From JACXVD01 sp020446665 (GTDB lineage: Bacteria > Pseudomonadota > Alphaproteobacteria > Sphingomonadales > Sphingomonadaceae), in NCBI GenBank assembly GCA_041396905.1, contig JAWKXQ010000002.1, positions 1-64,000 of the forward strand: a DNA stretch of 64,000 nt, written 5' to 3'. Shown here piece by piece: positions 1-9,241 of this stretch. The first letter of the stretch is position 1; the number at the start of each line of letters is the position of its first letter. The position numbers were made by a program, and so were the translations under genes. The notes below the pieces were generated by a model, which saw only the letters and a program-made list of their open reading frames with translations, searched no databases and was not told the DNA's origin.

Positions 1-417
1 CAGATCAAAAGCCTCGTCATCGGTATGATAGACCGTGGCGGTGAGCTTGTGTGCCGGGATGCCCCACTCTTTCGTCAGCAGTGTCCACGCATTGTGGATT
101 GCCTGCTCCTTGAAATAATCGCCGAAGGAGAAATTCCCCAGCATTTCAAAGAAAGTATGATGGCGTGCCGTGTAGCCGACATTGTCGAGATCATTATGCT
201 TGCCCCCGGCCCGCACACATTTCTGCGAGCTGGTGGCACGCGGGATTTCGCGGCTTTCAAGGCCGGTAAAGACGTTCTTGAACGGGACCATTCCCGCATT
301 GACGAACATCAGCGTCGGATCGTTATAAGGCACCAGCGGCGCGCTGGGGACGATCTCGTGATCCTGGGCCGCGAAGAATTCTAGGAAACTGCGGCGAATA
401 TCGTTGGTCGAGTGCAT
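1..417 (-). CDS. alaS: alanine--tRNA ligase, N-terminal part (cut by window edge)
   Basis: The reverse strand encodes 139 residues beginning MHSTNDIRRSFLEFFAAQDH, which is the class II catalytic core start of alanyl-tRNA synthetase. The family signatures are visible: a VPYNDPTLMFVNAGMVPFK stretch, RATSSQKCVRAGGKHNDL and the RHHTFFEMLGNFSFGDYF motif. The enzyme charges tRNA-Ala in the cytoplasm. The remaining ~740 residues lie beyond base 1. It lies downstream of recA and a methyltransferase on the same strand; recA-alaS proximity is common in proteobacteria. The start ATG is at 415-417. The frame is open to the window edge without damage. Confidence 0.96.
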   Translation of the reverse strand, partial: MHSTNDIRRSFLEFFAAQDHEIVPSAPLVPYNDPTLMFVNAGMVPFKNVFTGLESREIPRATSSQKCVRAGGKHNDLDNVGYTARHHTFFEMLGNFSFGDYFKEQAIHNAWTLLTKEWGIPAHKLTATVYHTDDEAFDL

Positions 418-485
418 GACGGGCAGTTAGGCGCTGAAAGCGGGCACGACAAGACAGTTAAGCAGGTTAGGATCAGGACCCATTT

Positions 486-1316
486 CTACTTGCGGCCAGC
501 ACGCGCCGTCACGATCCATGCCGATGCGCGCATGGCAACCATGCTGCCATCGCGGTGATTGCCCAGGAAGCGGCGCAATTTGGCGATGAAGTCGGCCTTC
601 TCGCTATCCGGCAATGCGCGCGCAGCAGCAGCCGCAGGGCCGATGGCCAGGAAGAAATTCAGCGCATCGCCCACCGGATCTTCGCCCGTCCCGGCAATAT
701 AGGCGTAATCCGCCGGTTCGAAGGCAATGTCCGTCCAGCCCGCTTCTGACAGAATATTGCGGACATGCATGGCATCCGCAAAGGCGAACGGCCCGGGAGC
801 GGTGGGATCGCCGTCCCGCACCGCGCCGGGCGGAAGGAAGCTGGTGATCTTGTCGGCCCAGATATTCTCTTCCACCGCGCGGAAGCAGGAAAAGACCAGA
901 CGGCCTTCGCGCGCTGCAATATCGTGCAGATGGGCGAAGGCCCTGACCGGGTCCGGGAAGAACATCACCCCGTGGCGCGACAGGATCAGGTCAGGAGCCC
1001 AATCATCGCGTTCCCATTTGCTGGCATCGCCCTGTTCAAAAGACACGTTGAACAGATGGTCACCGCGTTCCTTTGCGACGGCGATCAGATTTTCACTGAT
1101 ATCGAGGCCGACGATCTCCGCGCTGGCATGACCGCGCCCGAGAGCAAGCGACAACTCGCCAGCGCCGCAGCCAACATCCAGCGCGCGGTATATCGTGCCA
1201 GCACTGGCAACACCCAGCAGCCGGTCCGTCAGGCCCGCAAAGCTACGATCAGTCCGGCGCCATTCTTCGGCCCATTTGTCGCCGACGCCCCCCTGCCAGT
1301 CATAAAGATCAGTCAT
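486..1316 (-). CDS. class I SAM-dependent methyltransferase
   Basis: A 276-residue protein with the Rossmann-type methyltransferase motif I (ALDVGCGAGELSLALGRG, about residues 45-62), an acidic residue closing strand 2 (VGLDISENLI) and a post-motif DLILSRHGVMFFPDP, all typical of class I (Methyltransf_25/11-like) enzymes. The substrate cannot be read from the sequence. It lies between recA and alaS on the same strand, 68 bp upstream of alaS and about 300 bp after recA, so it could share transcription with alaS. The ATG at 1316 gives a normal N-terminus (MTDLYDWQGGVGDKWAEEW), where the WQG...W pattern resembles UbiE/COQ5-like methyltransferases of unknown substrate. Confidence 0.85.
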   Translation of the reverse strand: MTDLYDWQGGVGDKWAEEWRRTDRSFAGLTDRLLGVASAGTIYRALDVGCGAGELSLALGRGHASAEIVGLDISENLIAVAKERGDHLFNVSFEQGDASKWERDDWAPDLILSRHGVMFFPDPVRAFAHLHDIAAREGRLVFSCFRAVEENIWADKITSFLPPGAVRDGDPTAPGPFAFADAMHVRNILSEAGWTDIAFEPADYAYIAGTGEDPVGDALNFFLAIGPAAAAARALPDSEKADFIAKLRRFLGNHRDGSMVAMRASAWIVTARAGRK

Positions 1317-1524
1317 GCGCCCGCTTTACCACTGCAAACCGGCGCGGCAAGCCGTTTAGAGCACTTTCCGACCAATCTGGATCATCGTGTTTGCAGCAGG
1401 AAGCTTCTCGGCGAAGAGCCTTGCGCAGGGCGGGCTGATTGCCCGTCCCAGCAAGGCGACGCTGTCCGAGGGGCTTCCTGCTGCCCCCCCCTTCGACTGC
1501 CTGCCAAAGCAGGCTGAACGAAGA

Positions 1525-1566
1525 AAAGCCGGTACGGGCTCGAGGGGGAGCGCGCGCACCGGCTTT
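1525..1566 (-). terminator. hairpin downstream of recA (probable terminator)
   Basis: Nine-base perfect arms (AAAGCCGGT at 1525-1533 and ACCGGCTTT at 1558-1566) enclose a 24-base loop, about 50 bp after the recA stop. Read on the minus strand the stem ends in a short T-run (CTTTTC). The position fits an intrinsic terminator of recA. The rest of the 1317-1615 gap shows no gene. Confidence 0.6.
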
Positions 1567-1615
1567 CCATTTTCCCGGGCGCGCCATTCTCCGCGCCCGC
1601 TTGAAGCGATGAAGA

Positions 1616-2674
1616 TCAGTCCTCCGCGTCCGGACCGGTCATCATCTCTTCGGCGACAGCATCGGTGCGGCTGCGGATTGCAGCTTCCAGCTTGTCGCAA
1701 ACTTCGGGGTTTTCCTTGAGATAGGTCTTGGCATTTTCGCGGCCCTGACCGATGCGGATCGAATCGTAGCTGAACCAGCTGCCCGATTTCTCCACCAGTC
1801 CGGCCTTCACGCCGAGATCGAGAATTTCACCGATCTTGGAGATACCTTCGCCATACATGATGTCGAATTCGACCTGCTTGAACGGCGGTGCAACCTTGTT
1901 CTTGACCACTTTCACGCGGGTCGCGTTGCCGATGATTTCGTCACGATCCTTGATCTGGCCAGTGCGACGAATGTCGAGACGCACAGAGGCATAGAATTTC
2001 AGCGCATTACCGCCAGTGGTGGTTTCCGGATTGCCGTACATCACGCCAATCTTCATGCGCAGCTGATTGATGAAGATCACCATGCATTTGGAACGGTTGA
2101 TCGAACCGGTCAGCTTGCGCAGGCTCTGGCTCATCAGGCGGGCCTGCAGACCGACATGGCTGTCACCCATCTCGCCTTCGATTTCAGCGCGCGGCACCAG
2201 CGCGGCAACCGAGTCCACCACCAGCACGTCAACCGCGTTGGAGCGCACCAGCGTATCGGTGATTTCCAGCGCCTGCTCACCCGTATCAGGCTGAGAGACG
2301 ACCAGTTCGTCAATATTGACGCCCAGCTTCTTGGCATAGACCGGATCGAGCGCATGTTCCGCGTCAACGAAAGCAGCCGTACCGCCGGCCTTTTGCGCCT
2401 CAGCGATGACATGCAGCGCCAGCGTGGTCTTGCCCGAGCTTTCCGGGCCGTAGACTTCGATCACGCGCCCCTTGGGCAAGCCACCCACGCCCAGCGCGAT
2501 ATCGAGCCCGAGCGAGCCGGTGGAGATCGCTTCCACCTGCATGGTTTCCTTCTGCCCCAGCTTCATCGCCGAGCCTTTGCCAAAGGCACGATCAATCTGT
2601 GCGAGTGCGGCGTCGAGCGCCTTCTGACGGTCCACGTTGCTATCCTTGTTTACGAGCTTCAATTCCGCAGCCAT
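1616..2674 (-). CDS. recA: recombinase RecA
   Basis: A 352-residue RecA, the usual length. It forms ATP-dependent filaments on single-stranded DNA, carries out strand exchange and triggers LexA self-cleavage. Visible motifs: Walker A GPESSGKT (residues 76-83), Walker B LVVDSVAAL, the L2 region with NQLRMKIGVMYGNPETTTGGNALKFY, and the N-terminal oligomerisation helix (QKALDAALAQIDRAFGKGSAM). The C-terminus is acidic (MMTGPDAED), as in other RecA proteins. The gene has its own upstream LexA box (2752-2766) and a downstream hairpin, so it is probably a single SOS-controlled unit. The frame is intact and the ATG at 2674 fits the family start. Confidence 0.98.
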   Translation of the reverse strand: MAAELKLVNKDSNVDRQKALDAALAQIDRAFGKGSAMKLGQKETMQVEAISTGSLGLDIALGVGGLPKGRVIEVYGPESSGKTTLALHVIAEAQKAGGTAAFVDAEHALDPVYAKKLGVNIDELVVSQPDTGEQALEITDTLVRSNAVDVLVVDSVAALVPRAEIEGEMGDSHVGLQARLMSQSLRKLTGSINRSKCMVIFINQLRMKIGVMYGNPETTTGGNALKFYASVRLDIRRTGQIKDRDEIIGNATRVKVVKNKVAPPFKQVEFDIMYGEGISKIGEILDLGVKAGLVEKSGSWFSYDSIRIGQGRENAKTYLKENPEVCDKLEAAIRSRTDAVAEEMMTGPDAED

Positions 2675-2751
2675 CGCACGGCCTCCTTCGCTTTCCTAGG
2701 CCCCACGCCCAGTTATCGACTGGCTGCAGTTGTATCGCTTTTGTTCTTATG

Positions 2752-2766
2752 GAACAAGAGGGGAAC
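2752..2766 (-). promoter_or_regulatory. LexA (SOS) operator of recA
   Basis: On the minus strand the sequence reads GTTCCCCTCTTGTTC, an exact match to the alphaproteobacterial direct-repeat LexA operator GTTC-N7-GTTC. It lies about 78 bp upstream of the recA ATG, the expected promoter region. The proximal GTTC also starts a small palindrome GTTC-N5-GAAC (2743-2755). Confidence 0.85.
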
Positions 2767-2827
2767 GATGCTTTTTGGAACAAAAGGAGTTTTTCGAATA
2801 CAAGGCATTGATACAACGGGATTTAAA

Positions 2828-4456
2828 CTATTCCTCGACCTCCGGAACAAGGCGCAATTTCCACACAATCCTTCGTTCCGTTCCGGATCGAACCGTTATT
2901 TCAGCGACATATTCGCCATCCTTCACGCGCAGGCCGCGCAGCCCCTTGACCTCCCACTCGCTTGCCGCACCGACAACCAGCCGGACGGTCACGTCGTGAT
3001 TATTGGCATTGGTGAGCAAGACCGACATGTCGGACCATTTGCCATTGCGATCATCGGGTTCATCAGCATCGGGCGCGAGCGAGCAATCGCCCATCACCTG
3101 GCGGCTTTCGCCAAAGTCCAGTTCCACATCCTGCCCCACGGCATAGTCGCGCAGGAATTGCTCACCCACCAGCAGATCGCCCCGGCGGGACGGTTCGAAC
3201 AGAGTAAAACCACCTGTCGGCAGCGCCGCGCCGAGCCCGTGTTTCGCATCATTCTTCGTCGCAAACAGAATGCTGGTGGGGACCGGTTCATCATCGAATT
3301 CATCCCACGGATCGCAGCCCAACGTGTAGAGAAATTCGCCTTCCACTGCCCCCTTGTCGAGAAAGGCGACCTGTTTCAGCCCCTTGGCGTTGACCGTGAC
3401 GGGTTCAGGGATGCGGTAGAGCTTGAGATCGCCCAGTTGTTCCTCCTGCGCCATGACGGCTAAGGCCACTGGAGCATTCATCATTTTCGCTTCCCGGCGC
3501 TGCGCGGTGACCATGATTACCTCTCCACTATCATACATGGCCATTGGCGCAGGAGGAGGCGGAGGATAACCTGGTTCATAATTCGGCACGGGCGAGCCAG
3601 CTGCCGTGCTGCCAATCGGATAGCATTGCAGCCGCAGGGGTCGCGCAGCGGGTGGGTCAGCCAGACCTTCGTAATCACTCTCGACATTGATCGTGCCTGC
3701 CACCGCCATCAATTCGGCATCGGGAAAGCTCTGGCCATTATCGTTGAGCAAGGTCAGCCAGCTCATCAGCCGCAGCTTCACCTTGCCGCGTTTTGCCTGC
3801 TCCGCCAGCGTCGCGACATAATGGGCGGACCAGTCAAAGCCCCAGGCGAGATAGGTCAGCGTGACAGTATAGGTGCCGCCGCTCTGGCTGCGCGTGTCGA
3901 TGGAGAAGACCGGCTTGGCAGAGAGCCCCGCAGGCACACGGTCGAAGCTCAACCCTTCCGGCAGGCCCGAACAGCGCACCGCTTCATATCCTTCGCGCGT
4001 TTGCAGCACGAGCCCGCCATCGGCGCGAGTGCGGATAATCGCCTCTTCGGCTTGCGATGTGCCGCTGCCCGGATTGGTGCGGGTGATGCGCACGCGATTA
4101 CCCAGTGTGCCATCCACCAGCGCAGCGGGGCTGAGCAGATCGGCATTGCGGTTCTTCTCGATCGTCCCACCCGGCAGGCCGGTGACGATGGCAGTCACTG
4201 CCACCATACCCTCTGCCACGCCGGTAAAGCGAATGGTGGATTCGCCCGGCGGCAAAGTGACCGTGCGGGTCTCGCTGATCATGGCGAAGCCTTGCGGCAT
4301 ATCCGTGTCCATCGGATCGCCAACGAAGCGATCCGGGTCGCGATAGATGGTGACAGAGAGCTTTTGCGGATCAGACGCGTCCACCACTTCGCGCGCAGCA
4401 ACGGGCGCAGTCCACAGCGCCGCCAGCGCCACCAGCATAGAGGCGATCTGCCTCAT
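2828..4456 (-). CDS. exported DUF4139-type protein, second of a tandem pair
   Basis: A 542-residue protein with a cleavable signal peptide (MRQIASMLVALAALWTAPVAARE). The start was set at 4456 rather than a further upstream in-frame codon because the signal peptide begins there and the upstream gene ends at 4468. The middle and C-terminal parts (TYLAWGFDWSAHYVATL; DYAVGQDVELDFGESRQVMG; NANNHDVTVRLVVG) resemble the DUF4139 beta-rich module in the 4468-5967 neighbour. The function of this family is unknown; secretion or periplasmic location is inferred from the signal peptide. The two genes lie 11 bp apart and probably form an operon. A Pro-rich patch (GYPPPPPAPMAMYDSGE) and an unusual internal VIMVTAQRREAKMM stretch, reminiscent of TonB-receptor plug starts, are distinctive. 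Confidence 0.78.
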   Translation of the reverse strand: MRQIASMLVALAALWTAPVAAREVVDASDPQKLSVTIYRDPDRFVGDPMDTDMPQGFAMISETRTVTLPPGESTIRFTGVAEGMVAVTAIVTGLPGGTIEKNRNADLLSPAALVDGTLGNRVRITRTNPGSGTSQAEEAIIRTRADGGLVLQTREGYEAVRCSGLPEGLSFDRVPAGLSAKPVFSIDTRSQSGGTYTVTLTYLAWGFDWSAHYVATLAEQAKRGKVKLRLMSWLTLLNDNGQSFPDAELMAVAGTINVESDYEGLADPPAARPLRLQCYPIGSTAAGSPVPNYEPGYPPPPPAPMAMYDSGEVIMVTAQRREAKMMNAPVALAVMAQEEQLGDLKLYRIPEPVTVNAKGLKQVAFLDKGAVEGEFLYTLGCDPWDEFDDEPVPTSILFATKNDAKHGLGAALPTGGFTLFEPSRRGDLLVGEQFLRDYAVGQDVELDFGESRQVMGDCSLAPDADEPDDRNGKWSDMSVLLTNANNHDVTVRLVVGAASEWEVKGLRGLRVKDGEYVAEITVRSGTERRIVWKLRLVPEVEE

Positions 4457-4467
4457 CCCCCGCGCCC

Positions 4468-5967
4468 CTAGTAACGCGTTTCGAAAGTGACCCGGATCAC
4501 CCGTTTGCCTTCTGCAGGCACCGGCACAATCCATTTGCGGCGATCATTATTGATCTGAGTGCCTGTAATATCCTCGCTCACCACACGGTAATCCGTGCTC
4601 CACCAGCCGCGATTGAGGCCCGCCTGCACCAGATCCACATCGACCGGCGTGTTCTTCGCATTGGTCAGCGTATAGCGCATGGTGGTGCGGTAATATTTCT
4701 TGGGCCGCTCCGCTTCGATGACGGTGGTTTCCCGGCCTTCCTCGATCACGCGATAGCGCGCCGTCTTCTCCCATTCGGACGAAGTTATCGTCTCGCGCTT
4801 TTCCACTTCAGCCTGAACGAAAATATCAAACGCATCGCCTGTCCGCAGGCTCATTTCGCTGCCCATGGGTGTATGGCCAATACCATTTTCGCCAATGAAT
4901 TGTGGCGTGCCCTTGCTGTCGCGCTGATAGAAACGCACTGTGCCAGCAGGCAGCGCATCACCCAGCCCGCCTTCTCGACTGGACGAGAAGGCGATCTCGC
5001 TGGAAACATTCACCGGATTGCCGTCATTATTCATCCATCCGACGGTGCGGGAATAGATCTTGCGCGCCTTTACCCCCTGCACATCCAGGAAACTGACCTG
5101 CTTGGTCTGGGCATTGGCAATCGTGGTCCGCCCGCTGATCGGGTAGAGGTAGAAATCGCCCAATTGCTCGCGATCTGCTCTTTGTGTGCCCGCCCGCACC
5201 ATCCCGCTGGAGGAAGAGCCGAACCGCCCCCGCCCATTGCCGCTATTGGGATTGCCCGCCACTAACAGCGTATTGGCATTGGTGAAGGTCGTGCCGGTGC
5301 TGTTGGTCAGCGTGACCCAGCCCTGCATGTCGATCGTGCCATCGCCTTCATTGTAGAGCGCGACATAATCGGCGCTCCAGCCCATGCCGGAGGTGAGATA
5401 GCGGATCTGCGCCGGGCGCACGCCAGCGCGGCTTGACTGGAGATTGACGGACAGCGTCGGGCGCGCGCGCAGATTGGGTGGCACGCGATCAAACACCACG
5501 CGCACCGGCAGGCCATCATCGCGCAGCACTTCGATCCGGTTGCCGATCTTCACCACCACGCCGCCTGCCGTGGAGAGCACTTCGGCCCGCTCGCGCAGCT
5601 CTGCGCCGGTGGCAGGATTGGTGCGCACCAAAGTGACCGTCTGGCCAATCGCCTTTTCCATCAGCTTGGTCGGGGTGAGCAGATCGAAATCGAAATTCTG
5701 CTCGACAATTGCCGTGCCATCGGCGGCGAAGCTCAGCGTTTCAGGGCGGATGCGGGCAGAGACATCGGGAAATTCCACCCGGCTGCGGCCGCGGGAAATG
5801 TTGAGCTGGCGAATATCCTGCACCAGCGCGACATTGGAGTTGTAGATGGTGACGGAAACATCGCCTTGCGCGGTTTCCTCCTCAGCCGATTGGGAGAGAG
5901 CTTGCGGCCCGCTCGCCGCCAGTGCCAAAACTGCCGCTAAACTCGCTGCCTTGCGAAGCTGTACCAT
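4468..5967 (-). CDS. exported DUF4139 domain-containing protein
   Basis: A 499-residue protein with an N-terminal signal peptide (MVQLRKAASLAAVLALAASGPQALSQ). It begins with a beta-rich domain (VSVTIYNSNVALVQDIRQLNI, residues ~38-58) that introduces DUF4139 proteins and continues with YLTSGMGWSADYVALYN, TLTNSTGTTFTNANTLLVAG and the C-terminal half typical of DUF4139. No catalytic residue is recognisable; the role of the family is not known. It is the upstream gene of a pair with 2828-4456, with which it shares the IRYLT..GWSADY / LTYLAWGFDWSAHY signature, consistent with an old duplication. The frame is intact. Confidence 0.85.
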   Translation of the reverse strand: MVQLRKAASLAAVLALAASGPQALSQSAEEETAQGDVSVTIYNSNVALVQDIRQLNISRGRSRVEFPDVSARIRPETLSFAADGTAIVEQNFDFDLLTPTKLMEKAIGQTVTLVRTNPATGAELRERAEVLSTAGGVVVKIGNRIEVLRDDGLPVRVVFDRVPPNLRARPTLSVNLQSSRAGVRPAQIRYLTSGMGWSADYVALYNEGDGTIDMQGWVTLTNSTGTTFTNANTLLVAGNPNSGNGRGRFGSSSSGMVRAGTQRADREQLGDFYLYPISGRTTIANAQTKQVSFLDVQGVKARKIYSRTVGWMNNDGNPVNVSSEIAFSSSREGGLGDALPAGTVRFYQRDSKGTPQFIGENGIGHTPMGSEMSLRTGDAFDIFVQAEVEKRETITSSEWEKTARYRVIEEGRETTVIEAERPKKYYRTTMRYTLTNAKNTPVDVDLVQAGLNRGWWSTDYRVVSEDITGTQINNDRRKWIVPVPAEGKRVIRVTFETRY

Positions 5968-6047
5968 CCCAATCTCCCCAGTCCGACTCGTCGCAAGGCT
6001 GCTCCGCCTTGCTTTACCGGGGGATGAACGAGCACCAGCTCTTCTGA

Positions 6048-8498
6048 CTAACGCGGCTTATGCGCCCCCAGCACTTCACCCACCTTCGCAGATATTTGCT
6101 GCACGCTAAAGGGCTTGGGGATGAAATACATGGCTTCGATGTCAATTTCGCTGCGCAGTTGTTCCTCAGCATAGCCAGACATGAAGAGCACGGGCAGATC
6201 CGGCTTCACCTTGCGGATGCCGCGAGCCATCTTGGGGCCGTCCATACCGGGCATGACGACGTCGGACACGACCAGATCAAAGTCTCCGCCATTGGCAATC
6301 TCGGCCAGACCGTCTTCGCCATCGGGGCAACAGGTGACGGTATAGCCCGCACGGGTTAGCGCGCGCTCGGCCACGGCGCGGACCATGTCTTCGTCTTCCA
6401 CCAGCAGGATGCGCCCGCCGCCGGACCATTGGCTGGTCGGCGCCTCTACATCTTCCTTGCGCGCCGAACGGGGCGTTTCGCCATGATGGACCGGGAGGTA
6501 AACCGTAAAGCGCGCACCTTCGATCCTGCCATCGGCTCCCGGCACATTGTCGGCAAAGATGAACCCGCCCGACTGTTTGACGATGCCATAGACGGTCGAG
6601 AGGCCCAGCCCGGTGCCCTTGCCCAGTTCCTTGGTGGTGAAGAAGGGTTCGAAAATCTTGCCCAGCACATCGGGCGGGATGCCGCCGCCTGTGTCCTGCA
6701 CCACAAGCACGGTATAATCCGCAATCGGGATGATTTCGGACCCCATCTGGCGAATATCCTTCGCCTGCACCCGGCGAGTGGTCATGCTCAGCGCGCCGGA
6801 GCCATCGCCGCGCGATTGCATCGCATCACGCGCATTGACCGCGAGGTTGACGATCACCTGCTCCAATTGCTGCGGGTCCGCGCGCACGGGGCCAAGGTTG
6901 CGATCATGCCGTACCTTGAAGGAAATCTTCTCACCCAGCAGCCGCTTGAGCAACTGGCTGACTTCGCTCACCACATCAGGCAATTGCAGCACTTCGGGGC
7001 GCAGCGTTTGCTGGCGGCTGAAAGCCAGCAATTGCCGCGTCAGGCTGGCCGCACGGTTCGAATTGGCGCGGATTTGCTGGATATCATCATAATCGCTGTC
7101 GCCCGGCGTATGGCGCAGCAGCATCAGGTCACAATAGCCGATGATCGCGGTGAGGACATTGTTGAAATCATGCGCAACGCCGCCCGCCAGCTGGCCCACA
7201 GCCTGCATCTTGGTCGCCTGTGCAACCTGTCGCTTGAGACGCGTCTCTTCTGTGCTGTCCGTCAGGCTCAGCAGGACAGATGCCTCGCCCAGCCCCCGCA
7301 CACCGGCAAGGCCCAGCGATACCGGGTCATCCGGCGCATCGCGCAGCCGCACGGCCATGTCACCATGGCTCGCCGGGCCACGGCCATAACGGCGCACCGC
7401 ATCGGCCAGCGCGCCCTTGTCTTCCTTCACCACCAGGTCGCTGGGGAACGGGGGCAGCCCTTTATCCTCTCGCCCGACAGCGCGCAGGAAGGCCGGGTTA
7501 CCGAACAGGAAACGCCCATCGCGATCCGTCATGGCGAGGCCCAGCGGCAAGGCGCCAAGCAGCGATTCCAGGTCTTCCGCGCTTGCGCGCTCAACCCCAT
7601 CCGAGCCGCCACCGATTCCAACACCAGCGTCAAGCAGCAGCATCAGCGACGGCGCTTCATCAGCGTTGGGCGCACGGTCCGCCTCCGGATCGCCCAGCGG
7701 CACATGAACCAGCGTCTGCGGCGTGCCGCGCCGCCCTTCGCGCGCGAAGAAAATCCGGTCCCGCTCGTCGCTGCGCAGCAAATCGACATAGTCCTGCCCG
7801 GCAAGCGTTGCTGTTTCATCGCCCACTGCGCGCAGGGCAAAGCCGCTATTGACCGCCTTGATCGTGCCATCAGGGGCAACCAGCGCCGCTTCGACCCCGG
7901 ACCGCGAGAGCAATCGCCCGAAATTACCGGTCAGCAACCCTCCCAGATTGCCGGTCGTATCTTCCGCTTCCAGCCTATGGAAGCGCCAGATCAGGTAGTC
8001 TTCGCCACGCCCAGCGCGTTCTGCCCTGCCGCTCCAGCGGTGCTGCCCTGCCCCGCTGACCAGTTCAGCCGCACTGCCTGCCCCTTCCCGCCAGGCTTCG
8101 CGGGCGGCACGCGCCAGCGCTTCCAGCGACGAGCGATCAATCGGAAGGTTTGGCGGTGCATGGACTGCGCCAAACCAGCTGACAAACGTCGAATTGGCGC
8201 AAGCAAGCCGGTTGGCCCGGTCGGTTATGGCGATGGCTTCACCGGGGCGCTCAATGGCGGCGACTGTCACGGACCAGTCCGGCGCGGCAAAGCTCTCTTC
8301 GACCTGCGCAGGCTTGAGCCGCAGCAGCAAGGCTCCGCCAGCTCCGACTACGGCCAGAGCCCCGGCATAGCTGGCGGTTACCAGCACATTCCGGGAAACC
8401 AGCCACAACAAGGCGACGCTGGCAACCACCGCCAGCATTAATACCAGCATCAGGGGGAAAGGCCGCTGTTCGCTGACCTCTGCAACCTCTGTGCTCAT
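6048..8498 (-). CDS. cckA: CckA-type hybrid sensor histidine kinase/response regulator
   Basis: An 816-residue membrane hybrid kinase. Order of parts: two transmembrane segments (residues ~14-34 and 38-60), PAS-like sensor regions (~70-420), a HisKA dimerisation domain with phospho-acceptor His443 in GGVAHDFNN, a HATPase domain (NLAVNARDAM, DTGGGIPPDVLGKIFEPFFTTK, GTGLGLSTVYGIV) and a C-terminal receiver domain with phospho-acceptor Asp746 (LVVSDVVMPGMDGP). This architecture and the QVAQATKMQAVGQLAGG stretch match CckA, which in alphaproteobacteria phosphorylates CtrA and CpdR through ChpT and controls the cell cycle or, in sphingomonads, motility and surface functions. Its start overlaps the stop of the upstream DUF2062 gene by 4 nt (ATGA), so the two are translationally coupled. 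Confidence 0.9.
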   Translation of the reverse strand: MSTEVAEVSEQRPFPLMLVLMLAVVASVALLWLVSRNVLVTASYAGALAVVGAGGALLLRLKPAQVEESFAAPDWSVTVAAIERPGEAIAITDRANRLACANSTFVSWFGAVHAPPNLPIDRSSLEALARAAREAWREGAGSAAELVSGAGQHRWSGRAERAGRGEDYLIWRFHRLEAEDTTGNLGGLLTGNFGRLLSRSGVEAALVAPDGTIKAVNSGFALRAVGDETATLAGQDYVDLLRSDERDRIFFAREGRRGTPQTLVHVPLGDPEADRAPNADEAPSLMLLLDAGVGIGGGSDGVERASAEDLESLLGALPLGLAMTDRDGRFLFGNPAFLRAVGREDKGLPPFPSDLVVKEDKGALADAVRRYGRGPASHGDMAVRLRDAPDDPVSLGLAGVRGLGEASVLLSLTDSTEETRLKRQVAQATKMQAVGQLAGGVAHDFNNVLTAIIGYCDLMLLRHTPGDSDYDDIQQIRANSNRAASLTRQLLAFSRQQTLRPEVLQLPDVVSEVSQLLKRLLGEKISFKVRHDRNLGPVRADPQQLEQVIVNLAVNARDAMQSRGDGSGALSMTTRRVQAKDIRQMGSEIIPIADYTVLVVQDTGGGIPPDVLGKIFEPFFTTKELGKGTGLGLSTVYGIVKQSGGFIFADNVPGADGRIEGARFTVYLPVHHGETPRSARKEDVEAPTSQWSGGGRILLVEDEDMVRAVAERALTRAGYTVTCCPDGEDGLAEIANGGDFDLVVSDVVMPGMDGPKMARGIRKVKPDLPVLFMSGYAEEQLRSEIDIEAMYFIPKPFSVQQISAKVGEVLGAHKPR

Positions 8499-9064
8499 GC
8501 TTCGACAACCTCGGATTTACTAAGCCGTTTTGCCCGCCGCCGGGCCACCATCAAGCGCCATACAACGCCTGAGACAAGGTAGCCAATCGCGGCCCCGACA
8601 ATGGCGAGGATAACAAAGCCAAAGGCAGTCACCCCGGCCAGCTCGCCCAGTTCGAAGAACCACGACCAGCAACCGCTGTCGATCTCCGCCTGCGCAGCAC
8701 CGCCGGATGCCACCGCGTCAATTTTCAGGACAAAGCTACCGACACGGTTGGCCACCACCGCCCAGAAAGGAAAGGTGAAGGGGTTGGTGATGAAAGTCAC
8801 CAGCGCCGCCAGAGGAACATTAGCGCGGGCAGGAAGTGCCATGAACGCAGCGAGGAAAATCTGCCCGATGGGGATAATGAACCCGGCAAAAATTCCCAAA
8901 GCCACACCGCGCGGCACGGAGCGGCGGGTAAATCGCCACAGCTCAGGGCTGAGGAAACGATGCGCGATGGGCGCAAGATATTTGTTGCGCGCCATTTCCT
9001 CCCGCGTCGGCATATATTTCCGAAACAGGTCAGCAGCGAGAGTCTTGGAGCGCCAGTTAATCAT
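8495..9064 (-). CDS. DUF2062 domain membrane protein
   Basis: A 189-residue protein. The start at 9064 (MINWRSKTLAADLFRKYMPTR) is preferred to an upstream in-frame ATG at 9121, as DUF2062 proteins begin close to this point. The DUF2062 core is seen in FTRRSVPRGVALGIFAGFIIPIGQIFLAAFMALPARANVPLAALVTFITNPFTFPFWAVVANRVGSFVL, with about three hydrophobic segments and a last membrane helix near the C-terminus (FGFVILAIVGAAIGYLVSGVVW). The function is unknown; it is an inner membrane protein by inference. The stop overlaps the start of cckA by 4 nt, the arrangement usually found in sphingomonads. Confidence 0.83.
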   Translation of the reverse strand: MINWRSKTLAADLFRKYMPTREEMARNKYLAPIAHRFLSPELWRFTRRSVPRGVALGIFAGFIIPIGQIFLAAFMALPARANVPLAALVTFITNPFTFPFWAVVANRVGSFVLKIDAVASGGAAQAEIDSGCWSWFFELGELAGVTAFGFVILAIVGAAIGYLVSGVVWRLMVARRRAKRLSKSEVVEA

Positions 9065-9241
9065 GATTCGCGCGCCGCATTGCGCCTGTGCCCTGCGAAT
9101 CGCAAGGGTGCGGACGAGCATTCATGGCAAAAATCGGGCAGACTGCGCATCATGCCAATATGGTTAGCATGACAGCGATAACCAGCGGGTGAATAGGCCA
9201 GCCTGTAATTTGGCCCCATCAGCGCAAAATACGCGCGGTGC

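Noticed and set aside
1309..1719. Several overlapping frames around the recA 3' end and the 1317-1615 gap
   Set aside because: Arg/Pro/Ala-rich translations without any motif, in conflict with the recA reading frame and the terminator hairpin.
6429..8441. 670-codon open frame on the plus strand opposite cckA
   Set aside because: Mirror of a GC-rich gene with strong third-position bias; no domain and no ribosome binding site. The same holds for long antisense frames at 15833-17377, 47015-48769, 57359-58645 and 61029-62573.
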